A stretch of 64,000 nt of DNA from assembly GCA_001599935.1 (NCBI GenBank), contig BCIJ01000004.1, positions 831,716-895,715 on the forward strand. The letters are read 5' to 3'. Positions 1 to 10,296 of this stretch are shown in pieces (within the stretch, counting starts at the first letter, position 1; each line of letters begins with the position of its first letter). The notes below the pieces were generated by a model, which worked only from the letters and a program-made list of their open reading frames with translations, ran no database searches and was not told the origin of the DNA. The stretch comes from Holtermannia corniformis (taxonomy: Eukaryota > Basidiomycota > Tremellomycetes > Holtermanniales). The translations under genes were made by a program, and so were the position numbers.

Positions 1-566
1 CTTGCGCCGCTGTGCCTCGTCCAAGTTGAGGTCAACGTTATGTTGCATGTTGTCAATCAACGGCTGATCCGGGTAGTCTGTGATCACGACCTGACAGACT
101 GATCAGCACCGCACCGCACACACCGCAACGCAGACACACCTTTGCCGCGCCTCCCAAAACCGCCACAATCGACGGCAAAGCGCCCGCAGCGCCCAGTTCC
201 AGTACGCGCCTATCAACAGTGTATTCCCGGTGTTGCAGCAAGAACGTTGAGAATGTGCGGGCAGCGTTCCACCTAGACCACAGTCAGCTCCGTGGGCTCG
301 GCTGGGCTTCGACGCACAGATGGTGGCCCCAAAGAGGGTGACTGCCCACTAGCCTGATATCGATCGTTTTCGACGTCGATCCGGCCGGTTGCAACGATTC
401 GGGGATCTCGTACGTCGCGTACGTTGGTGAGGGTGAGGGTGGACGTTCGGGCTCCTGCAGACTTGAGCTCGGTCATCCCGGCTCATAGGTGAGATGGACG
501 AACCGGCATGAGCCCGCCGAGACCCATATCGTGCTCATCATCGCTGGATGCTACAGAGCTCGGCAT
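1..566 (-). CDS. EFM7: EFM7/NNT1-like protein N-methyltransferase, 3' end outside window
   Basis: Class I SAM-dependent methyltransferase of the family that in yeast methylates the N-terminal region of elongation factor eEF1A in the cytosol. Inferred exons on the complement are 504-566, 318-454, 140-272 and 1-90, with introns of 49, 45 and 49 nt; this gives the first 141 residues in frame. Visible landmarks in order are an acidic serine start, a Pro-rich EPERPPSPSPTY stretch, RLVGSHPLWGHHLWNAAR, the SAM-binding motif VLELGAAGALPSIVAVLGG, and VVITDYPDQPLIDNMQHNV. This order and wording are typical of Efm7 proteins. The ATG at 566 is the first in-frame Met and gives a short acidic N-terminus. 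The C-terminal half of the fold lies beyond position 1. The family call is strong; substrate specificity is taken from the family, not seen here. Confidence 0.87.
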
Positions 567-836
567 GCCGGCTAAGCTGTTGAAGTACGAGACGAGCAAC
601 CGACCAAACAAACGATGAGCAACTAAAATCTCGTGCACATGAAAGGTGTGCTACGTTTTGTAGATGCTGGTGGCAAACGTCGTTTGCAATCTTGGACTGT
701 GACTAGACAGTCATCAAGCTCGCCTACTGTACAGTACTGGAGACTGACACGTTGCTCGAGTCTTTGTTGGGACGATTGCGCGCAGGCTTGTACCAAAAAT
801 TCGAGCCACGGGTCTGCAGAGCATCGAGCGTCGACC

Positions 837-1754
837 ATGTCCTGGGTACGTCTGATCCTATAGCTGCCGTTTCCACACGACTCACGCGTACCCAGCTCCT
901 CCCATCACTTCCAGGCTGGGCTTCCAGCTCCTCTTCCAAGCCTACACCCGTCGTCCCCACTCAAGACGAAGACGACTACGACGACACGCCTCCTCAGTTC
1001 CCGCTCCCAGACTCGCACCAACGCTCCGCCGTCACACCCACACCCGCTCTCGATCTCCGACCTCCCTCTCCCGACTCCCCACACCGCTCAGGCGCAGACA
1101 CGGCAGACAATGACAAGACGCCACCGTCATCGCTCAACATTGCCATCCTGCCCGATAACGTCCCCTTGGGCGATATGAGGCCTCCGACATCGACAGTCGT
1201 AAAGCCTGGGCGGATCAGCTCGGGTGGTGGGCTAGGACCGCGACCGGTCGTGCGGGAGAAACAGGTCAAGAAGAGGGAAAAGGTCGCGTTGAAGCCTGGG
1301 TGTTCACCTTTGGATTGGGCGAGGTTGACGAGCAGTGGGCAGGATCTGCGGGTGCGTGGTCTGAGTGGTGTCCATATAGCCTTCAATATACTGATGGTGT
1401 GGGCAGAGAATCGCGCATTTCCCGATGCGGGTGACCGTGTCCGAGCTCAAGACGGTGCGTTGGGCGCAACGACCAAGAGCTGTTAGCTAACGTTGACAGC
1501 ACAACACGACGGAAGACGCTTGGAGTGCATTCAACGGCCGCGTGTACAACATCACGCCGTATCTCGACTTTCACCCGGGTGGCGTCAAGGAGCTGATGCG
1601 GTGTGCGGGCCGCGACGGGACCAAGCTGTTCAGTGCGTGGTCTGCTCGACACTGGGAGACGACTGACGCCATCGTGACAGTGGCGACGCACGCCTGGGTC
1701 AACGTTGAAGTCATGATGGATGCTTGCCTCGTCGGCATGCTCGTGCCGGGATAG
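837..1754 (+). CDS. IRC21: IRC21-like cytochrome b5 heme-binding domain protein
   Basis: Spliced exons 837-845, 896-1351, 1407-1454, 1500-1632 and 1681-1754 give 239 residues. The first exon encodes only Met-Ser-Trp and is joined over a 50-nt intron. Residues 1 to about 150 are Ser/Pro-rich and probably disordered. The C-terminal third is a cytochrome b5 fold: CSPLDWARLTSSG, then TVSELKTHNTTEDAWSAFNG, VYNITPYLDFHPGG and THAWVN. The His of HPGG and the His of THAWVN are the expected axial heme ligands. The layout, a disordered lead plus one b5 domain with no reductase domain and no tail anchor, matches Irc21 and the b5 part of CYB5R4. It probably acts in the cytosol as an electron carrier; its partner is unknown. 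The stop codon falls inside a GGGATA repeat. Confidence 0.85.
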
Positions 1755-1770
1755 GGATAGGGATAGGGGG
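1748..1770. repeat. GGGATA microsatellite spanning a stop codon
   Basis: Three GGGATA units followed by a G run. The first TAG in this tract is the stop codon of the upstream b5 gene, so slippage by one or two bases would change the protein's end. Confidence 0.85.
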
Positions 1771-2512
1771 AGGGCTTGAGGCGCGACCGAGCCAAACTGT
1801 GTGGAAGGGCCGCAGCCGTGTCGATCTGCCTGTACTGTACTGCATTCCTCGCATCGCATTGTGCATAGACTGTTATCCACACCGTTGTCAAGACTGCCAG
1901 GGAAGACGGTGGTGGTGGTGGGCGGGACCAATTGTCTGTGCTCAACCGACGGTGGTGCGGTGGTGGTGCCCACTCAAACTCTTGCTCGAGTGCGCTACTG
2001 ACGATGAAACGCGTCGCAATCGTCGACACTGATAGACAGGCACTCGACACCGGGATGCTGACATTGCTTCTCGCCAGTGGCTAACACTGCTGACAGCTGC
2101 TATGCCATCACGCTGACTGCTCATCACTGCTGGCCTGTTGACCTGTCTGCCTTGACCCTTGACGGCCTGCAGCCACCGACGAGTATCCGTACGTGGTCAA
2201 CACTGCACGGATCGACAGTGTACCCCTTTCGACTAGGGGCTCACGGCGCGCGGACAGGGAGCGTGGATCGTGCACTGTTGACTGACAGCTCTACCCCCAG
2301 TGTGCACCCTCGATCCACCACCGACTGATCCGCTCGTGTTGACAGCAGCAGCGACCAAGCGAATAACAAACACTGTGCCCGCTCTCCCGCCCACAGCGCC
2401 ATCAACGACCGTGCGACGACCAGTACCACCAAGACGACCTCTTACGCTCCTTTGCCAGTTTTGCTCTCAGTAACGACCCTGGATCCCTAGCACCGCGTCA
2501 ACAGCAGCAGCA
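1755..2512. other. Intergenic region before the kinase gene
   Basis: About 760 nt between two plus-strand genes. Apart from the start of the GGGATA tract I see no coding exon, RNA gene or strong repeat. It should hold the terminator of the b5 gene and the promoter of the kinase. No TATA element stands out. Confidence 0.5.
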
Positions 2513-5500
2513 ATGCAAGCGACGCTCTCGAAACCGCGTTCAAAGCTCCGCCTCCGCCTCGGTGCTTCCAACCAGACGCTCAGGCCCACCAAACCAGTGC
2601 CGGCACCGCCCTCGGAAACGAGCCTAGCAGTCCCCTCGCTCATCTCTTCCACATCCACCACCTCGCTCTCGTCCTCGCCGCCCATCACGGGCAGTGCAGA
2701 CGGCGACGGCAACCTGTTTTACTCGCCCGCGCAGTCGCACTCGACCGATAGCTGTTTGGAAGCCATGACGGCCGTGACGGACAGTTCGCCGGGTAAGACG
2801 GACGTGACGCACGAGAGGAGTGTGACCGGCAGCACGGCGAGCACATCGAGTAGTACCGGTGTGGACGACATCTTTTCGGTGCGTAGCCGTCGGATCAGCC
2901 GGCGCTAGCTGATAAGGTATGCCGTGCACAGCTCTCGGACCAGATGCTGGCAGACCGCTTTCAGTTTATCCAAGAGATCGGGTTTGGTGAGTCTACCTCG
3001 ACCTCTGACTTGGCGCATGTAATCGCGTCGGCTTCGGGTCGCATCAGTCAGCTGTGTAGAGGGACCGCATCTGCGCGTTGACGCACAGACGGTGACTTGC
3101 ATTTCAGCTGCAAGCATGTGCTGAACGAACCGACGCCACTGCATGCTCTCATGACAGTCACACGCGCACAATATAGGCTGACACCGCCAAGGTAACTGGG
3201 GATCCGTCTGGCTCTGCCGTCCAAAATTCTCCTCCACATTGACCTCGCTCTCACCTCAACTCGGCAAGCGCGCGTCCGGCAGCGGTCACGGTAAAGTCGC
3301 CGTCAAGCTCGTCCACCGGAGCAAGACGCCCGTGAGTGATCTCTTGCGCGTTCAAGCAAACGCAGCTGACCACCAACGCGGCAGACGACGGCCGCGCGCG
3401 TCAGAGCCCTCTGGGCCGAGATGAAGATTATCCGCACGCTTAAACATGAACCGCACCCTTCTGTCATCAAGTTTGAAGCGTTTGTCATCACGCCCAGCTA
3501 TGCTCTGTACGTCCCGCCCGGCGGCCACCGACACTGGTGCTGACGCTGACGCCACAGCATCGTGATGGAACACATGGCCCAGCTCATGCCCGTCAACATC
3601 CCCGAAGCGCGCGCACGACCGTATTTCCGCCAATTGGCTAGTGCAGTCGGCTACCTGCACGAGCGTGGCATCAGTACGTTCTCTCCGCACGGAGTGCATA
3701 AGGCTCATGCGGCACCGCAGCGCATAACGACATCAAGCCTGCCAACATCCTGTTGTCGATCCAGGACGTCCCGGTCCTGATCGATTTCGGGTTTGCGCAA
3801 AAGTGGGATGCGGGTATGCGCGAGCCGTTTCTGAGCAGTATCAGCTGGGGCACGCCAGAGGTCTGTACCCTGTAGCGTGGCATGCCGGACGCTGACGATC
3901 CGGCAGTACCTTGACCCGCAGCGCTCTCGTGGACAGCCGCACGACGAGCGCGCATCCGACGTCTGGTCTTTGGGTGTATGTCAAACCAGCGGCTAACCTG
4001 ATAACATGTACTGATCCCCGCGCGCAGGTCACCATGTTTGAGATCCTTATCGGCCGTACCCCCTTTGAAGCCAATGAACAAGAACAGTTCTCAACGGCCG
4101 AAGAGCTCGTCGTCTACTATGAGCGCACCAAGAAAGGTGACTGGATCGGCGAGTGGGCAATGTCGGACGGTGAGTGCAATCGATCGATCCCATCCCGCTA
4201 ACGTATCCCACGCAGAGATGCAACACCTCCTCAAAGCCATGATCTCGCCCGATCCAACCAGTCGTATCTCGGCCTTACAAGCGTATCACCACCCGGCGCT
4301 GCAACCACAAGCTCCGAGCGTGATCACCACGCCGCACTTTGTGCGCACAGCCGCCTCGTTCATCGAAGACGAGCCGCTACCGGCACCACTGCGCGCCAAA
4401 GCCAAAGACGCAGAGCGCAAAGCCGCGGCCGACGCCAAGAAGAAGCAGCAGAAGACTAGAAAGCGCGAGCAGGCACCAGCGCCGGTCGAGGCGGGCGTGC
4501 TGACCGAGCGTCATCATCAGACTGAGACGCACGCAAAGGCCGTACCGGCGCCTGCTGAGAAAACGACCAAGATTGTGGTCAAGATCAAGCGACCGCCGAC
4601 GGAGCCGACGGCGCGCGAGCAGGAGCAGACCAAGGTTAATGGTGATGATGAAAAGGAGAACCAAGATGACACGCGTACGTTCTGCGCACTGGCTGCGGTA
4701 GAGCTGATACATAGCAGCCACCAAAGTCGTCAAGCCCGCACAACCGCTCAAAGCCGTTTCACCGCAGAAAAAGCCTCGTCGCAAGCCTGCGGCCTCGACC
4801 TCGCCGCGCAAGGTTGCGGCTGCGCGTGGTGCTCATCGATCACCGAGTGCAAGCCCAGTCAAGGCGAAAGCTGCAAAGCCGGCGCCTGCGCACTCGACGA
4901 AGAGTCGCGCGAACGCGGTCGCTTCAGACGAGTTTGGCGTTGTCGAGACGCGCAACGTGCGTGACGCCGAGGTCTCAAAGAGCAAGAAGGAACAGCTCCG
5001 CTCTCTGGGAGTGACCTCGACACTCGCAGAGGTCAAGCCGGTCGAGCTCGCCTCAGAGGCAGAGGTTCTTGCTGAACCCGTTGAGAAGCAATCAGACGGT
5101 ATGTGCTTGTACATGGTCGTACGTACACACGCTGACTCTGATACTGCAGATGTCAAGGTTGCACCCACGTCGCCGCCCAAATCGCCTGGCGAGTCCTTCC
5201 CCAAGATGCGCACCGACTCGCCGCTCGCCGCTCTTCGTGACAACATCATCAAGAGTGATCGTGAGTGTTTCAATTACTGGCGGGCGCAATGGCTGACCTT
5301 GGGTAGATGACAAGTCGGTCCGCTTCCGAACGGCATCGGGTAACCTCATGCCCTCGCCTTCGCCTACACCTACGCCTGAAGCACGTGAGTGTTGTCCCGG
5401 AAGGATTGGCTTCAGACGTTGACACTGGCGCAGCACAGACATCTGTTCCGGTTGCCCAGCCCGTGCAGTCGGGTGCAGCTGTCGACATTGACCACCGTCT

Positions 5501-6736
5501 GGATCGTATTGCCAACTGTGAGTTTCCGAGTCACGGATATGAGACAATGCTGACCAGCTATGCGCAGGGGTCAAGAGTGTCGAGAGTACGTGTCATGAGC
5601 CAACTGACACAGCGCGCTAACAGCCATCACAGAGATCGTGGAAGACGCTCGACAAGCGCTTAGTGAAGGTCGCGACCCTCCTCTTCCAGAGCTCGTCGTC
5701 CCCGACGAGTTGGTCTTTGATGCCCCCACGACACCGCAGCGCAGTGCACGCAGCAAGCACCAGTCATCGCCGGTCAAGTCACTTCCTAGCCATCTCCGCA
5801 CCTCCTCCATCCAAGTGGAGCCATCGACGCCGCCCAAGTGGATGACATACGCTGAAGCAGAAGAGCGAGTACGCCTGGCCAACGAGCAGCTGCAGCAAGC
5901 TGGTGCCCGGATCGTACCAATGCAAAAGAAGGAGCGGCCAACAAGTGTGTAGATGTGCGACCGAGTGTCCTGAATCTGACGACTTGCAGTGTCACATGTG
6001 CTCAAGCTCTTTGGCGCGGACCGAAACTCGACTCACTCGCGACCAACATCCCGTCAGTCGATGCACAATGGATTACGCTTAGCTAACCAGCTCAGAAACT
6101 GCCCCCGCCGAGACCGTACCACTCAAGGGCTCACCACAAACCCTGCGGAACCACACGTCGCTCTCCAACCTGCGCTCGCCTCATCAGCCCAACCGCGGGC
6201 TGCAGAACCGCCACTCTGAAAGCAATCTTCGACTGTTCGCTACCGTCGCCGAAGACTCGGTAACGCCATTGTCTGAACGCCAAAAAGGCGTCTACGAGCA
6301 GTTCTTGACGGCTACACCCGGCGTCATCCGGCAAGGCGACGGTTGGGGAAGCCTTGCCGTTCGTGGCAAGAAAATGGGCAAGCAGACGTCGATGGCTAGC
6401 TTGCGTGACAAGGCCCGGGCGTTTGTGCGAGAAGACAAGGACCGACACGGTCTCGCTGCCTTGGCGCGCGATACGGAAATGTCCAAAGAGGACAAGCATC
6501 GGTCGCTCGGCTCTGCGTCTGGCTTTTTCCGCGGCACAAGCTTCAACACGTCTCGACCAGGCACTCCAGCGGGCTTGAGCGCCGCCGGTGCAAAGGAGGT
6601 CGACACGCACAAAGCCCACTCCAAGTTCCGAGGTCTCATGACTTCCGTCAAGGCTGCTGTCGGTATCCACCGAAGTAAAGCGGGCGCCAACATGGGCAAG
6701 GTGGACGAATTTGGCAACGCCCAGCGTGCGCAATGA
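2513..6736 (+). CDS. Large Ser/Thr protein kinase with long disordered C-terminal tail
   Basis: Seventeen inferred exons: 2513-2878, 2932-2986, 3192-3331, 3385-3506, 3558-3673, 3721-3860, 3907-3975, 4028-4169, 4216-4674, 4718-5098, 5150-5260, 5307-5384, 5434-5517, 5568-5585, 5633-5944, 5990-6052 and 6096-6736. They sum to 1098 codons plus stop. After a Ser/Thr-rich lead of about 120 residues comes a kinase domain: glycine loop FIQEIGFGNWGSVW, VAIK-type lysine in KVAVKLVHRSK, catalytic loop HNDIKPANILL (HND in place of HRD), DFG in LIDFGFAQKW, GTPEYLDPQRSRG, then SDVWSLGVTMFEILIGRTPF. The tail is Lys/Ala/Pro-rich with many SP/TP sites. Similar kinases occur in other basidiomycetes, but I cannot name an orthologue. 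The HND Arg-to-Asn change may mean activity does not depend on activation-loop phosphorylation. Intron 2 is unusually long at 205 nt. Confidence 0.85.
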
Positions 6737-7101
6737 GGGGATGAGAATGTGGATTTTGGGTTTCATCTTGTGCTTTCACGAAACGCTTGACGCTCGCTTG
6801 TGCTCTGATACCTGTCATCCTGCTAGCTTGTGAAATGTCAGACCTGTAGATGTTCGAGTTGCAGTCGGGTTGCGTATCACTGCTGCCTCAAGGCACACAG
6901 GCAGGCGCGGACTGTAAGATCGGTTGTGACTCGATCGCCGCCACGCGAAGGCTATCGCGATCAGATCGCCAGCAAACAAAGGAGTCAAGGTAACGCCGCA
7001 GCATGTCAGAGGAGATAGTCAGGAAGACCTTGCGTGCGGGAGTCCGCCTCCACGGCTGACCGTACTTCCCGAGGTGCTCAGCCCCTCACCTCGTGACAAC
7101 A
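6737..7101. other. Intergenic region
   Basis: About 365 nt between the kinase stop and the first small paralog. I see no exon or RNA gene here. Confidence 0.5.
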
Positions 7102-7386
7102 ATGTCTTCTTCAGGATCGCACGCAGCGCTCTCGCCGTACGACAGCGAAACCGTCCAAGCGCGGTTAGGGAACCTCATGTTGGCAGTCAGTCAACTACTC
7201 ACGGTCAGTCGAGACGAACTGCCGGTGTTCACAGAAGCTCTTACGGTGTATGATAGTCAATGCTCCTACTTTGACGACGCACCCACTGGGTCAATGACGC
7301 AAAAGCAGAAGGATTATTACCGCGACTGCGTCGCGACTGTGTCGGAAATCTTCGCACTGCGCTCGCAATCCCAGCGAACGAGCTAA
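7102..7386 (+). CDS. Small helical protein, paralog A of a four-gene array
   Basis: Single-exon reading frame of 94 residues starting at the first ATG. The frame is open upstream only through a GTG. I recognise no database family. The central part (RLGNLMLAVSQLLTVSRDEL and following) aligns with the three downstream genes in the pattern L-x-x-L-x-x-A-(x)n-SRDEL-x-x-(A/F), and a later acidic/aromatic segment DYYRDCVATVSEIF aligns with their second helix. Unlike the other three it has no Psi-K-x-E lysine motif and almost no lysine at all. It is probably an all-helical two-helix domain. It could be a diverged or decaying member; coding status rests on the alignment with the neighbours. Confidence 0.5.
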   Translation: MSSSGSHAALSPYDSETVQARLGNLMLAVSQLLTVSRDELPVFTEALTVYDSQCSYFDDAPTGSMTQKQKDYYRDCVATVSEIFALRSQSQRTS

Positions 7387-7977
7387 CCCACCATATGACA
7401 GAACTGCAGGCGCAAGCCTGTGTTCGCTGTGCTGTGATGTATTTGTCCTGACCGTTGCTGTAGCTGCTGTTGCTGAAACGCACCGGTAAGTCCGGAAGCG
7501 ATCTAGCTTAGTGTACAGTATGTTCTGATATGTCCAGAAAACCGTGGCTCGTGGTATCCACCAAGGGTCGCTCCGGCTTGAGCTATTACACGCCTTGACT
7601 GCGACTTGTTCGTCGCGGTTAACATGGAAGCCGTGTTCACACGACAGCCCGCAGACCTGAAGGAATCATTGGTCGACTGTGAGAGACAGTGCACCCTTCC
7701 GTGCGTGCTCGTCTCCCAGAGCTGGCCCCCAGCGGTCTACTCCTCGATCTGACGACTTCCATCTGGCCCACACAGTCTTCGTTCCATCGCATCCTCAATG
7801 TTCCGACCGCAAATGATCTCAATTAACGGCCGCACGTCCCGAAAGGACGGCTAAACGGTCAATCTACGGTCAACTTGGAAGCGGCTCGGGCTTCGACTGC
7901 GGCAGATCCCTATGTCGATTCTTCAGTGTGCTCCTTCATGATCAGGCAGTGACGCCTCTCTGCCTGCAAGTCAAGCC
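7387..7977. other. Spacer between array genes A and B
   Basis: About 590 nt. Only short overlapping frames on both strands, none resembling the paralogs. No recognisable RNA gene. Confidence 0.45.
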
Positions 7978-8367
7978 ATGCCAGCGTCAAGTGGGTCTGC
8001 GAGAACATCCAATCTTGATAACTCGAATGTTAAGGATGAGTCCTCACCAGGCCCATCCCTGTCCTCTATTGCCTTCAAGGATGAGGACAAGCAAAACGTC
8101 AAGTCTGAGACGTCAAACGACGAATGGTTGATGCGCGCGTTGCAGGGCGAGCAGGATGCCGGGAGAGCAACAAGTCGAGAAGAACTCATAGCAGCAAGCC
8201 TTCGAACACAGCGTGCTCAACACTGGGCTTTGAATACTTGGGAGGAACTATCCCAATCGGAGCGTCAACCGTGGCTCGATCTGACAGATCGCATGCACGA
8301 CTTGATGATCCTGAAAATGTCAACCCTGGGATTTGTCGGCGCACAGTATTGTCCGAGGAGCACTTGA
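7978..8367 (+). CDS. Small protein with three SUMO-consensus motifs, paralog B
   Basis: Single-exon frame of 129 residues from ATG 7978. The N-terminal 45 residues are Ser/Asp-rich and look disordered. They contain three Psi-K-x-E sites: VKDE (Lys19), FKDE (Lys34) and VKSE (Lys42); the first is followed by Ser-Ser-Pro, close to a phosphorylation-dependent SUMO motif. Residues about 49-118 form a helical domain with WLMRALQGEQDAGRATSREE and a second helix around ERQPWLDLTDRMHDLMILKM. This domain aligns with genes A, C and D at the SREEL/SRDDL turn. No known family, signal peptide or membrane segment is evident. A nuclear SUMO-regulated factor is a hypothesis based only on the motifs. Confidence 0.6.
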   Translation: MPASSGSARTSNLDNSNVKDESSPGPSLSSIAFKDEDKQNVKSETSNDEWLMRALQGEQDAGRATSREELIAASLRTQRAQHWALNTWEELSQSERQPWLDLTDRMHDLMILKMSTLGFVGAQYCPRST

Positions 8368-9023
8368 ACGTCGTGATTCTGGAGCGCATGCAGTCATATT
8401 TGCGATGTAGAATCGCAACAATGAACCTCACTTGCACGAGTTTACACGGCTGTCAAAACTTGGCGGTTTCTATCTCCTGCGTTTGCCAGCATCTTTCATC
8501 CAACGACGCGCAGTTGGATCTTTTTGGCAGTAGATTGATCATACTGCAAGTCCACCATTGAGAAACCCTGCGAAATTGCGCCATCACCTTTGTGTATGGC
8601 GTGTCGCTCCCATAAGCACGCGGATGGTCTTGTATATCGTCAAGTTTCCACGATCTGAAACTCATTCCCGATCGCGGCGACGTCGGTGGAGGACTTGAAG
8701 CAATCAAGATTTGTAGCTGCTTCGAACTACCTGTGTTACGTACTGTATGGTCGGACAGCGGCGGCTCCCGTGGCGTGAGTGGTCTTCTCTACCACTTTAG
8801 CTCGTGGCGTCCGCGCGCGGCCTTTCAATGACCTTCTTGAGTGACTAACCCGGTAATGTGTCGCTTCCATAACCTTACGTGCGTCCACGGCCATACACGA
8901 TCCTCTTCGATCGCCCGCGAGGCTTCCACTTTGCAGAAGCGCACAAGATGATGCGATCGATGACGGTGTTGTATATCAACTCTGTCTACACGAAGAGCGC
9001 CTCTGTATTATTATTCCAGCTCA
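8368..9023. other. Spacer between array genes B and C
   Basis: About 655 nt without a convincing gene. A short AT-rich TATATC element near 8970 lies about 50 nt before the ATG of gene C and may serve as its TATA box. Confidence 0.4.
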
Positions 9024-9461
9024 ATGTGGCGCGAGGAAGGCAGGATCAAGCGCGAGCCACTTGACCCATGGATTAAGCGCGAGCCCTCTGAGGAACCCAA
9101 GGTGGCGGCCTACCCGCATGTCCACATCAAGCGCGAAGAATCGGAAGGACCAAAGCTCTCAACTGTCCCGCTAAACGTCCCTACCAACCCTAGCGAGTAC
9201 TCTTGCCCTTGTTTGCTGAACTTGTTGGATGCCGAGAGGGCAATTTTGACGGCCGTTAGCCGAGACGATTTGATAGATCAAGCCGAGCGGTATACGATAG
9301 CGCGAACTATTGCGGCACGGGGCAGGTTCGACCTGTCCATGAGTGATCGAGGATTGCTGTACAGCGTGACCGTACGCACACCGCACAAGCTCCGGTCCAA
9401 AGCCAAGGAATTCAGAGTGCCTCTCCAGGACCTCGGAGACTCACTCAGTATACGTCTTTAA
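9024..9461 (+). CDS. Small protein with three IKRE SUMO-consensus motifs, paralog C
   Basis: Single-exon frame of 145 residues from ATG 9024. The first 40 residues contain IKRE three times (Lys9, Lys18 and Lys36), the first two followed by Pro and the third by Glu. This is a near-perfect repeated Psi-K-x-E SUMO acceptor pattern. From about residue 60 the conserved helical domain follows (CLLNLLDAERAILTAVSRDD, then a basic/aromatic helix and a second helix ending at EFRVPL). It aligns with gene D along most of its length, including the SRDDL/TMDDL turn and the A-x-x-Y-x-x-A heptad. No known family is recognised. The same domain in four adjacent genes argues for local duplication followed by fast divergence. 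Confidence 0.62.
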   Translation: MWREEGRIKREPLDPWIKREPSEEPKVAAYPHVHIKREESEGPKLSTVPLNVPTNPSEYSCPCLLNLLDAERAILTAVSRDDLIDQAERYTIARTIAARGRFDLSMSDRGLLYSVTVRTPHKLRSKAKEFRVPLQDLGDSLSIRL

Positions 9462-9759
9462 CGCGTTAATAGCAGAGCCAGTGTTATGCGAAGGGACACG
9501 ATTGTCGAACGGTGACCATGAGGTTGATTCGCTGCCTCCTCGATCTGACAAAGTCGACCATAGCCAGTCTCACGGTGGTGATTCGGCCTCATAAATCCTT
9601 TGCGCTCCGATCAGAGCTGCCTTCGACCCACTCGAAGACATCTCGCAGGCCGATTTGCCCCTTAGGCCGCGTCCGCGTCGTAGAGGACACGGAAATATCC
9701 CCGAGAACGATCAATTTGCTACCCAAGCCGTCGCAGGTCCATTGCCGAGTACCGAGATC
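9462..9759. other. Spacer between array genes C and D
   Basis: 298 nt. The reading frame of gene D stays open back to 9655 from a non-ATG codon, so a further upstream exon for gene D is possible but unproven. Confidence 0.35.
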
Positions 9760-10110
9760 ATGTCATCCCAGTATACGAGTGACGTCAAGTCTGAGGACTC
9801 TAGCGGAGCCACCATGATTGAGGATGCCTCCGTCAAGACTGAGGACTCGGCCGTTGTGAAAGAGGAAGGATTTTCAAGCAAGAACCCCTTGATAACCGAA
9901 CTGCTGGCGTCCGTCAAAGCGATCAAATCCGCCACGACTATGGATGACCTAAGTACTGCGAGTCGGCGATACCTTACAGCGCAAAAGCAGGCCCAATCGC
10001 CTACTGCTCAGCTGGACACACACGAGCATAAGGTGCTGTGTGATGTAGTTCGCACAGTGGGCGACGACATGGACGACAGATTTCGTGAGCTCCGAATGCC
10101 CCGTCGGTGA
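9760..10110 (+). CDS. Small protein with three SUMO-consensus motifs, paralog D
   Basis: Frame of 116 residues from ATG 9760, the first ATG in an open frame that reaches further upstream. The N-terminus carries VKSE (Lys10), VKTE (Lys26) and VKEE (Lys34), each in an acidic Ser/Asp-rich context that matches negatively charged SUMO sites. The helical domain runs from about residue 40: PLITELLASVKAIKSATTMD, A-x-x-RYLTAQ, then a second helix ending RFRELRMP. It is the closest relative of gene C. No catalytic motif, zinc ligand or membrane helix is visible. The stop is 186 nt before the tail-to-tail end of TSR4. Confidence 0.62.
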   Translation: MSSQYTSDVKSEDSSGATMIEDASVKTEDSAVVKEEGFSSKNPLITELLASVKAIKSATTMDDLSTASRRYLTAQKQAQSPTAQLDTHEHKVLCDVVRTVGDDMDDRFRELRMPRR

Positions 10111-10296
10111 TGCAATGTAATTATCACACCGCATGGTTAAACGAGACTCTTGTTGGTGCCATGCATCGATCTCGGTGATGACAAGTATGCGCTTGTAGGA
10201 ACTTCCCTCTCCACGCTCAGTGGCGCTACGATGGCAGTCTCCGACGTGTCCTGCAGCTGGCCATGTTCACACTGCGCAATGGTGTACCTCATCACA

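Noticed and set aside
1748..1770. Telomere-like or subtelomeric repeat
   Set aside because: Only three GGGATA units between housekeeping genes; a microsatellite is the simpler reading.
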